Below, in pieces: positions 25,071 to 33,602 of a stretch of DNA of 33,602 nt. Origin of the DNA: Anaeromyces robustus (Eukaryota > Neocallimastigomycota > Neocallimastigomycetes > Neocallimastigales > Neocallimastigaceae); contig MCFG01000077.1 in the NCBI GenBank assembly GCA_002104895.1, forward strand, positions 167,501 through 201,102, written 5' to 3'. The notes under the pieces are model-generated. The model did not search any database, was not told where the DNA came from, and was given only the letters and a program-made list of their open reading frames with translations. Position numbers and translations under genes: made by a program. Numbering within the stretch: the stretch's first letter is position 1; every line of letters starts with the position of its first letter.

Positions 25071-26325
25071 CATATTTTATTCAAATTCATTTTTTATTAT
25101 TTGAATTTATATTTTTTTTCATATTTTTAACAAGAGAACACATGAATAAATATATTATTTACAGTATTGTTTTATTATATTTTTGAAATATTAGAATTTA
25201 GATATTATTTATTATTATTTTTTTATGATTACAAAGTTATTATAAATATTTATACAATTTTTAAAACAAAAATATATTATAAAATATAATAAAAGTTTTT
25301 AAAATGGTTTATATAATAAAAAAGAATAATAATAATAATAATAACTAACCCTAATTTTTTTTTTTATATAATAAAAAAGATGAATAATTATTCTGATTAT
25401 AGAAATTTCTATAAATAATTCTTATGTTTATTATTTATTAAATCATTTATTTTTATTTTTATTTTTATTATTTTATTATTTTATTATTTTATCTTTAAAT
25501 ATTTTTGATAATAATTATAATTTATTTATTTTTTCTTTCTTTAATTTAAAAAAAGTTATTAATTTTTTATTTTTTTACTGTATATAGATAAAGAAAAAAT
25601 AAAAATATTTTGAAATAAAAGCAAAATAAATAAAAATAAAAAAGATTTAATAATAATATAATAATATAATAATATAATATAATATAATACATTATATATT
25701 AATATAATATAAAATAATATAATATAATATAATTTTTAAATCAAAAAGTGTAAATTATTCCAAAAAAAAGAAAACTTTATAACATATACAAATATGTAAT
25801 CATTCTGGCAAGTGTGACTGTTAATATCTATTTGATTTTTTTTTTTTTTTTTTTTGAAACTCAAAATCCAATGTATTCAAATTTTTTGTTTTTTCATTAA
25901 ATTTGATATTGAGCCTGAATTCATAAAATTATTATTTAATTAAAAATAATTGATATTATTCATATAATAAGTTATTTTTTGTTTTTCACTAATCTTTTTA
26001 AGTAAAATATTAATAAATAATTTTCTATAGCTGTTATATACTTTTAAAATATTTATTATTTATTTTTATTGATGCTTAATTTTCTGTTGTATTTTATTAT
26101 TTCAAAAAATAATTATTCTTATAATAAAATAAATGAATAACTTCTAACAATATAAAAATATAATAATTATATTTTTTTTTATTATTATTATATTCTTGTT
26201 ATACTTTTGTAATTTTTATAATGAAAAAAATAAAATCATAAATTAATATTTTGAAGTATATTTATTAATATTAGAATTCATTTGCTTAAGTAAAATATAT
26301 ATTGAATAATTCAAATTTTATCAAT

Positions 26326-28770
26326 TTATTTTTTTAATAAACTAAGTTCAATAGATTTTCTACAAAAATCAGGAAATGTAATACGTGCGCTTTGAGCTGC
26401 AAGCATAAAATTAGAATCTAACCCTATTTTTGGTTGAGAATCTACTTCTAAACAATAGACAATTTCATCTAATTTTAAAATAAAATCTACTGTTGCATAA
26501 CTGTTTAAATTTAAAGATTTATAAATTGTTAAAGCTGTTTCTTTTATTTCATTCTCTAATTCTTCGGGAATATTTGCTGGACAACGATTCATTATCTCCC
26601 CTGAAACATAAAGTCCAAATTGTGAATTAGAATGATTAAGTGGTAATACTTCAACTATAGGTAAAACTACTCCATCAAGTATTCCAACTGAAAATTCTCT
26701 TCCTCTAATATATTCTTCAACTATAATTTCATTTTCCCATCTAAAGGCTTCCTTAACTGCTTTTTCAAAAACTTCTTTTCCTGAAGCAATACTTATACCA
26801 AGTCCTATTCCACCATTATTTGGTTTAACTATTACTGGATACTCTATATTATGATCCATAGGTTCAATGATTTCTTCGTTTTTTCTTAATAAATAACCTT
26901 TTGGTGTCAAAATATTATTATTAATCATGAACATCTTTGTCGCCATCTTATTACTGGATAAAGCAGATGAAAAGTAATCATTACCTGTATAATCGATACC
27001 AAGTAATTCAAATGTTGCTTGAACTTTTCCATTTTCCCCATTTGATCCATGAAGAGCAATAAATACAATATCACTTTGTTTACATATTTGTAATACATTT
27101 GGTCCAAAATATGAATTAGACTTATCTTTTCTACGCTTTTTAATAGCCCATAAATCTGGAATTTCTAATGATATATCAGTTCTTTCTAAAGTATATTTTT
27201 CTGGATCTAAGAACGCATTTTCAATAACTATTTCTTCATTACCATAACCCATAAATGCATCAAGTAATATAACATTATTATTCCGATCACCATTAAATAA
27301 ATCATATACTTCAAAACCAGATTTAAGGGATATATTTCTTTCATTGGATAAACCACCAGCAAGAACGACAATATTTAAATTTTCAGGTAAACATTTTTCA
27401 TCAATAATTGAATCATTATCCAATGTAATATCAGAACCATCCATATTTAATTCTAAAGTTTTAAGCATATGTTTAACTAAAGAAATAATAATTAACATTT
27501 TATTAATTTGATTTTTTGATAGTTTTACATTATAATTTTTTTTAACAGTGGATTTTATCATTTTAACCACCACTTTATGTACATGTAATGCTAAAAAGTT
27601 AGATAAATCAATTAATTTATTTAATTTTTCAGAATTAATTAAATCTTCAAAAATAGATATAGTTTTTAAGATATCATCTGCTTTAAAATGTGTTAATATT
27701 TCTTTGATAGAGGGAAAGAAATCTTTATTTTTTTTTGCATATTTTATACAAAAAGTTATAATGTAAGCAGTATTATCTTGATATTTTTCATCACCTACAG
27801 TATCACAGAAAAAATTGATAAATTCAGCAACTTTATTTTCTTGATCATAAATTTGGAAGGCTTTACTAACTAATTGTCCAATTAACTCCGTTGTTTCTGT
27901 TTTCTCTTTTTCATTAATATTAGATCTAATTAAACTATTAATAAATTGATCTAGTACTTGTATTTCTGGAGGTTGTCCATTTGTATTAACTTCAAGTTGG
28001 TATTCTCCATTTTCTTTAAAGTTAAAAAAAGTATTTGGACAATGACTTTCTATGAATCCACCTATACCATAATTAAATCCTACATAATATGTTTTTTTAC
28101 CAATATCATTTAAAAGAACATTAACATAATCATAATCAACATTATGATTTTCTATAATCTTTTGTTTTTCAATAATTTCCTTTTTATAATGTTCCATAAA
28201 TTTATCAGAAAAACCTTGACCATCAAATGATATACATCTTGTCATAGTATCATTTAAAACAGTGATATATTTTGCTTTATTACCTCCTTTAGAATGTCCT
28301 GTAACCGTTACATCATAATCTTCTAAGTGTAATTTTGAATAAATAGATTTATACCATTCAAGAGCATTTACTTGTTGTAATGAATCTATTTGATTTGCTC
28401 CTACACAATCATCTTCCCATTCATTTAATGCAGTACCTCTAAAAGCAACAACTGCTTCATTATGTTCTTTACTTATAAAACAACATGATACTCCACCACC
28501 ACCACCATAAGCTTGATCAATATGTGGTTCAGCTATAATACAATTTAATAATGAAGGATTATTTTGAATAGCCATAATTAAATTTTTATAGTCAATCCCC
28601 ATGATAAAACTATTACAATAATCAAAATCATCAATAATTTTATCTAAATCGATTTCATCAATAAATTCTTTAATAGTTTTACCTTCTGAATTCAGTACTG
28701 ATTTAAATGGATCTAAATCAGGAAAATATATTACATTTTCCAGTAGAAGTATTTCATCTATTTTAAACAT
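26326..28770 (-). CDS. Alpha/beta-hydrolase (DUF2974-like) fused to D-Ala-D-Ala-ligase-like ATP-grasp
   Basis: 814 residues in one uninterrupted frame. N-terminal part, about 1-280: a lipase-like fold of Mbeg1/DUF2974 type, with VAFRGTALNEWEDD (108-121), nucleophile Ser160 in GHSKGGNKA, probable Asp183 (SFDGQGF) and His243 (ESHCPNTFF). Residues 290-460 are helical and unassigned. C-terminal part, about 465-814: D-Ala-D-Ala ligase fold, with LAGGLSNERNISLKSG (470-485), HGSNGENGKVQ (574-584), GIDYTGN (591-597), KPNNGGIGLG (649-658), YIRGREFSVG (687-696) and VDFIL (761-765). Where the family has EVNTLPGMT, this protein has EVDSQPKIGL (775-784): the metal-binding Asn is Asp777 and the substrate loop is rewritten. 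Fungi lack peptidoglycan, so bacterial origin with a new substrate (a dipeptide or amino-acid ester) is likely. No signal peptide, so probably cytosolic. Codons are TTA/AGA/AAT-rich like those of the NRPS-like gene. Confidence 0.87.
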   Translation of the reverse strand: MFKIDEILLLENVIYFPDLDPFKSVLNSEGKTIKEFIDEIDLDKIIDDFDYCNSFIMGIDYKNLIMAIQNNPSLLNCIIAEPHIDQAYGGGGGVSCCFISKEHNEAVVAFRGTALNEWEDDCVGANQIDSLQQVNALEWYKSIYSKLHLEDYDVTVTGHSKGGNKAKYITVLNDTMTRCISFDGQGFSDKFMEHYKKEIIEKQKIIENHNVDYDYVNVLLNDIGKKTYYVGFNYGIGGFIESHCPNTFFNFKENGEYQLEVNTNGQPPEIQVLDQFINSLIRSNINEKEKTETTELIGQLVSKAFQIYDQENKVAEFINFFCDTVGDEKYQDNTAYIITFCIKYAKKNKDFFPSIKEILTHFKADDILKTISIFEDLINSEKLNKLIDLSNFLALHVHKVVVKMIKSTVKKNYNVKLSKNQINKMLIIISLVKHMLKTLELNMDGSDITLDNDSIIDEKCLPENLNIVVLAGGLSNERNISLKSGFEVYDLFNGDRNNNVILLDAFMGYGNEEIVIENAFLDPEKYTLERTDISLEIPDLWAIKKRRKDKSNSYFGPNVLQICKQSDIVFIALHGSNGENGKVQATFELLGIDYTGNDYFSSALSSNKMATKMFMINNNILTPKGYLLRKNEEIIEPMDHNIEYPVIVKPNNGGIGLGISIASGKEVFEKAVKEAFRWENEIIVEEYIRGREFSVGILDGVVLPIVEVLPLNHSNSQFGLYVSGEIMNRCPANIPEELENEIKETALTIYKSLNLNSYATVDFILKLDEIVYCLEVDSQPKIGLDSNFMLAAQSARITFPDFCRKSIELSLLKK

Positions 28771-31030
28771 CGTTTTATTATTATTCTTTTTTTTTTCCTC
28801 TATTAATTATACTAATATTTTTATTTTTAAATTAATTTAATTTAAACATACACCAAAAAAATATATTATATAATAATACTTGAATATTTTTTTTTTAATA
28901 TTATTTTAAAAGTTAAAATTTTTTTTCAAAATATTATTTTAATTTATTACATTATAATGATTTATATAGTTAATATAAATTATTTAATAATATTTATTTT
29001 TAATTTATAATTTATTTAATTAATTGTAATTTACTATATACATATATTTCAGATGATTGGATATTAAAGTAAAATAATCTTATAATCTTTAATTTTTAAA
29101 CTATAAATTTTTATTAACATTTTTAACAACAATATACTTTTTTTTTTGGGAGATATTTTTTTTTTACTTTTTCAATTTTTCAAAATTATAATAGCAATAT
29201 TTTTTATTTTAATTGCCATTCATAAGAAGGTTCATAAATAATAATTTCGTACTTTTTTTTTCTAAATTATTTATGTATTTTTAATGAATTTTTTTTTTTT
29301 TTTTTTTATTTAATAATAAATTAATCAACTAACATTTACTTTTTTTTTATATTTTCTTTTATTATAAAATAAATTTTTTAATTAAGATTATCTGAGTATA
29401 TTCATTTATTTAAATTTTATTTAAAAAAGAAAAAGAAATTACTTCTTTTTATGTTAATTATTATTATATAAAGAAAAATATTCGAGTTTTTTTTTTTTTT
29501 TTTTTTTATTATTAAGTAAAATATTATTTATATATATGAAATATTATATAAAAAAAAATTATAATAAAAACTTTATTTTATAAAATTTTTTATATTTTTT
29601 TGACATTTATTTGGTAACCAATAAAAAAAAATGTTTAAAATAGTTTAATATAAAGTTCAAATAAAATAATTATAAATAATACCATTAAATAATCAAAATA
29701 TATAAAAAATGGAAATAAATGTTAAAAGTTAAAGATAAAATTTATAAATAAATATATATATATCTTAATAATTATAAATCTTATTATTTATTAATAATTA
29801 TTGGTATAATATATAAAATAGTTTTTCATTAGGGTTAATGATTATTTATATAAATCAATTTCTTATTAGTTATGATATCCTTCATTAAAATAATTCAATA
29901 ATCATAAAATAGTTTATTAGTTTATAAAATAGTTTTTAACATATAGTTATTATATAAATAAATATAAAATATAGTTAAAATATTTTATACTTTATTTTCT
30001 ATATGTAATTACTAATTAATATAGAAAATAAATTAAAATAATAATGTTATTATAAATATTAATTATCAATTTTAAAGTATATTTTATAGTTTAATTTTTC
30101 TATAATATTTATGATAACAATATTCAATTTTCATTCTTGGGTAATTTGAAATAAGATATTTACATTTAATATTTTTATTTTTGTTACATATCAAAATATT
30201 AAAAAATATATGAATTTCTATATTAAAATGAATTTTTATTTTAATATCAGTATAATATATAATAATAATAATATAAATTACAATATTCATATACAATTTA
30301 TATCTTTTATTATGAGTATATATATATATATATTTTATATACTAAAGAATTATAAACAAAATATTAAAAATTATTATATTTTTAGTCAAATATTTTTTTT
30401 AACATTCAAGATATTAGAAAAAAAATTTTATTTAACTTTTAGACTATTAATCTTATTTACTCATATATATTATTCTATTTTTTTTTTATTTCTATCTTTT
30501 TATTTAATTATGTACTTTAATTATTTATTTTATTTTTTTTAATATTCTATTCTTATAAATTATTTTATTTTTTTTTTACTTTTCAATTTTTATTTATTTA
30601 ATTTTTTTTATTTCAGATTTCAGATTTTTGTTATAATTTTTATTTTTTCTTTTATATTTATTTTTTTCTTTTATATTTATTTTTTTTTTCATTTTTACTT
30701 ATTTTTTTTATTTTTATTAATATGTAGTTTTTGTATTAATAAAATTTTATTTATTAACAATATATTATTTAATAATAAATAATATAAATTTAGTATATAT
30801 TATATAATTCTTATTTTATTAATCCTTAAAGTAATTCTATTTATTTATTATTTTTTTTTTAAAAGATATTAATTTTTTTAATAAATTAATAAAAATACTA
30901 AATAATATTTTTAATTATTTTTAATTATTTTTTCGTTATATATTATAGAAATATATTATTAAATTAATAGTATAAATCAATATTATTAATATGATTGTTT
31001 TTTTTTTTTTAAATTTTTTTCTATATTTAT
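28771..31030. other. 2.3-kb AT-rich intergenic region, no gene
   Basis: T-rich in its second half. An open frame at 30210-30542 encodes only Ile, Tyr, Phe, Asn and Leu in runs and looks like chance. No repeats of note, no RNA gene. Confidence 0.6.
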
Positions 31031-31448
31031 TTATTTATTACAATGTCCGAAAGATTTTTGGCAACCAGCACCACAGTATTCTTTCGTATTTCCACAATAG
31101 CCATATTTACTACAGCAATATCCAGTTTTATTACAAAGTCCAAAACCTTCACCACAACGGAAATCAGTACCACATTTTCCATAAGATTTTAGACAACCAA
31201 TACCACAATATTCTTTTGAATATCCACAATAACCATGTTGACTACAACATTGATTATTTGGACAAACTCTATTTCCACTTTTTGGTCCACATCTACCATA
31301 TTTACCATAGTCAGGAGTAGGTATAGGTGCACTTTTAGTAGTAAATGTATAAGGAATAAGTTTAGAACTATATACTGTTCTATTAATTCCAATAGATGAT
31401 AATAGCTTTATTTAATAATTATTATTTAAACTACATTGATATTTATAT

Positions 31449-31479
<31 letters not shown>

Positions 31480-31609
31480 TTAAACAAATTATGACACTTA
31501 CCTTATTATTAATTCTTTTTTCTAAATTTGAGTTTTTAGATTGACTTAAATCAGCATTAATTAAAGTAATGAAAAATGCAAATAATAAAGAAAAGCCTAT
31601 TAACTTCAT
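31031..31609 (-). CDS. Small secreted protein with two hevein-type chitin-binding (CBM18) domains
   Basis: Two exons on the minus strand, 31502-31609 and 31031-31405, joined in phase 0 (donor GTAAGT, acceptor AAG), giving 160 residues. A signal peptide (MKLIGFSLLFAFFITLINA) and a short Lys/Arg/Asn segment precede a Thr/Pro stretch (YTFTTKSAPIPTP). Two tandem CBM18 modules follow, each with eight cysteines in hevein spacing: the first holds CCSQHGYCG and EYCGIGC, the second CCSKYGYCG and EYCGAGC. CBM18 binds chitin or GlcNAc oligomers. There is no catalytic domain. Plausible roles are protecting or anchoring to the fungus's own chitin wall, or masking chitin fragments from other microbes. The 96-bp intron contains a TTTA microsatellite. 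Codons are balanced and the coding island stands out sharply from the flanks. Confidence 0.9.
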
Positions 31610-32402
31610 TTTTTATATTGGTATATTTATATTATTATTCTTAATTATATGTAATAATGTAATACATATTTATATATAAAAATTAAAATATATATGTTAA
31701 TTAGTATTTAAATCTAAAAACTTTTTTATGAGTTATTTCGTTTAAATTTTTAATATAACTTTTTTATATAATAAAAATAATATTTATTACACAATTAATT
31801 CCTTTTACAATAATTATTCTTAAAATATATTTATAAAATTTATATTATTTTTTACTTTTTAAAAATATATATAATAATATTAAATAATAATTAATAAAAA
31901 TATTTACTATGTATGTTGCTTTATTTTATTTTGTTTTGTTTTACTTTATTTTGATATAGTTTAAATGATTTTTTAAATTATATTCTTTTTTTTTAAATAA
32001 TTCTTTATTAAAACAAAAATTTATGAAATAATATATATAAATATATAAATATAATTTTTTTTTTTTTTTATAAATTTAAAGAGAAAAATAATCTTTTATA
32101 TAAAGAATTGTACAACATAAAATAATATCAATTATTAATATAATATATTAATAATATATATTGATAATATATATTGATAGTATATTTACCATATAATAAT
32201 ATATTAATAATATATAGGTTATTATATTAATAAATATTAATCAAAAAATATATAGAATAATATTTTTAATTTAAATTAATATATATTTACTTTTATATTT
32301 ATTTATTTATTAATTTATTTAAATATTTGTTAACATTAACAAGTTATGATCAAAATATAATATTATTTTTTCTGTATAACTAAACTGCTATTCTAACATC
32401 TA
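31610..32402. other. AT-rich region upstream of the CBM18 gene
   Basis: Contains the CBM18 promoter and nothing else that I can support; TA-rich words such as TTGATAATATATATTGATA are repeated near 32150-32180. Confidence 0.55.
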
Positions 32403-32761
32403 AAAATAAAATAAAATAAAATAAAATAAAATAAAATAAAATAAAATAAAATAAAATAAAATAAAATAAAATAAAATAAAATAAAATAAAATAAAATAAA
32501 ATAAAATAAAATAAAATAAAATAAAATAAAATAAAATAAAATAAAATAAAATAAAATAAAATAAAATAAAATAAAATAAAATAAAATAAAATAAAATAAA
32601 ATAAAATAAAATAAAATAAAATAAAATAAAATAAAATAAAATAAAATAAAATAAAATAAAATAAAATAAAATAAAATAAAATAAAATAAAATAAAATAAA
32701 ATAAAATAAAATAAAATAAAATAAAATAAAATAAAATAAAATAAAATAAAATAAAATAAAA
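32403..32761. repeat. AAAAT pentanucleotide array, about 71 units
   Basis: Almost 360 bases of uninterrupted AAAAT, with no substitution seen. It is the longest pure microsatellite in the window. Length may be underestimated or collapsed in the assembly. Confidence 0.97.
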
Positions 32762-32914
32762 CTGTTATTAATAATGATTCACAATATTTATTATGTATTC
32801 ATAATAGAAATTAAAATTAAAATTTAATTTTTTGTTATTCTAAGAATGTTCTTAAAGATTTCCTTATCAAATAATATCCAATAATTGAAATATTTTTTTT
32901 TTCCCTAAAAATTT

Positions 32915-32940
32915 GGGAGTGTTGAATTTTGGCATTTTTA
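32915..32940 (+). mobile_element. Isolated copy of the GGGAGTGTT transposon terminus
   Basis: GGGAGTGTTGAATTTTGGCA matches the ends of the element at 13608-13840 (GGGAGTGTT, then a ATTTT and a GCA). No partner end was found to 33602, so this is a solo end or the start of an element reaching past the window. Confidence 0.4.
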
Positions 32941-33010
32941 ATCAAGTGGTGTTTTTTTCGTATATATATTTTAAATTATAAAATTTAAATAATTAAATCA
33001 GCAATTCTAA

Positions 33011-33602
33011 TTAGCTTTAACAAATACCAGATCATATAGTGTAACGAATAGTTGGTCTGATAGTAATAATAATACTAAGCTTTTAGTTAGTATTGGATGG
33101 ACAAAGTAACAAATAATTATTCATATTCTTATATTAATGACCATTCTGAAATATCTAATACTTAATACTTAAGGTAAACTAGATACTCAAATTACTTTTA
33201 ATGATTATGATGATAGTGATTATTCGAAAAAATTCTATTTTAGATATTCCTTATACACATAATAAAAAAAAAATTCATTCAAAAGTTAATTCGGATATGC
33301 TATAAAATGCTTTAAGATGTTACTAAAAGAAATATTATTTTATATATATTTTAAAAAAAATGGAATCATATTTTATCATGAAAGTAATTCTATTTTATCA
33401 TTTTCATCAAAATAATGTTCCTTTTAGTGATAGTATTAGATTATTAAATCCTAATACATCCATTTTAGTTATGAATAATTATAATGAAAAATTTAATGAT
33501 TAAGTATTTTATTTCAATTTATAAAATGTTGAATCTCTTGAATCAAATGGTGAATAATTTTATTTAAATTTAAAATATTAGTTAAATAATTAATAATTAA
33601 TT
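33011..33602 (+). pseudogene. Decayed coding region of unknown family
   Basis: Stretches with normal codon composition and protein-like text lie on one strand but shift frame and meet stops. Examples are SVTNSWSDSNNNTKLLVSIG (frame of 33020), DKVTNNYSYSYINDHSEISN (33100), GKLDTQITFNDYDDSDYSKK (33173) and VPFSDSIRLLNPNTSILVMN (33417). At least three frame changes occur, and three or more TAA stops each sit one substitution from a sensible codon. This is the pattern of a gene losing function. The text looks beta-rich and polar, perhaps extracellular, but I recognise no family. It may have introns, and may continue beyond the window. Confidence 0.55.

Noticed and set aside
25344-25353. Telomere-like TAACCCTAA, with TTAGGGTTA near 29829
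   Set aside because: Single isolated units far apart; no array.
30210-30542. Open frame of 110 residues, with an overlapping frame on the other strand
   Set aside because: Low-complexity Ile/Tyr/Asn/Phe text expected by chance in AT-rich sequence.
31189-31392. Minus-strand open frame of 67 residues and a plus-strand frame at 30991-31320
   Set aside because: Both are other frames of the CBM18 exon 2, whose cysteine pattern identifies the true frame.
33011-33602. Reassigned TAA codon as an explanation for the stops
   Set aside because: Intact genes in the same window end in TAA, and the region also has frameshifts, so decay is simpler.

Overview
This window looks like nuclear DNA of an anaerobic gut fungus (Neocallimastigomycota). 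Four things point there. Non-coding DNA is almost pure A+T, with long microsatellites and homopolymers, while coding islands are much richer. Genes carry short spliceosomal introns (GTAAGT-like donors, TAG/AAG acceptors). A secreted esterase carries two fungal dockerin (CBM10-type) modules, the hallmark of gut-fungal cellulosomes. Several genes have a bacterial look, fitting the heavy horizontal transfer known in this phylum. I could not run any search, so the assignment rests on these traits.

Layout. (1) 1006-3782 (+): a five-exon gene for a bacterial-type sugar-binding-protein domain fused to a seven-helix class C-like GPCR. (2) 4686-7220 (-): a five-exon gene for a secreted PPP/Shewanella-like phosphatase. 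(3) 11780-12958 (+): a dockerin-bearing feruloyl-esterase-like CE1 enzyme. (4) 16329-17024 (+): a PAP2 membrane phosphatase. (5) 18531-21869 (+): a single-module NRPS-like protein with A-T-C order and a non-standard substrate-pocket residue. (6) 23701-24486 (-): a CE6/SASA-type SGNH acetyl esterase with no visible signal peptide. (7) 26326-28770 (-): an alpha/beta-hydrolase (DUF2974/Mbeg1-like) fused to a D-Ala-D-Ala-ligase-like ATP-grasp enzyme. (8) 31031-31609 (-): a two-exon secreted protein with two hevein-type chitin-binding domains. (9) about 33011-33602 (+): a decayed coding region with frameshifts and stops. The exon models of genes 1, 2 and 8 were assembled by hand; all phases close and reading frames stay open.

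The genes fall into themes rather than an operon: cell-surface sensing (GPCR), extracellular plant-wall deacylation (feruloyl esterase, CE6), chitin or wall binding (CBM18), and a 16-29 kb stretch with PAP2, NRPS-like and hydrolase-ligase genes that look bacterial in origin and could belong to a peptide or lipid-type pathway. Between them lie two foldback (MITE-like) elements, one sharing its terminal motif with a site beside the decayed gene, several tandem duplications, and a pentanucleotide array of about 70 units. No tRNA, rRNA or CRISPR was seen.

The least explained items are the hydrolase-ligase fusion, whose ligase has an altered metal/substrate motif although fungi make no peptidoglycan, and the A-T-C protein lacking the usual amino-group-binding aspartate.
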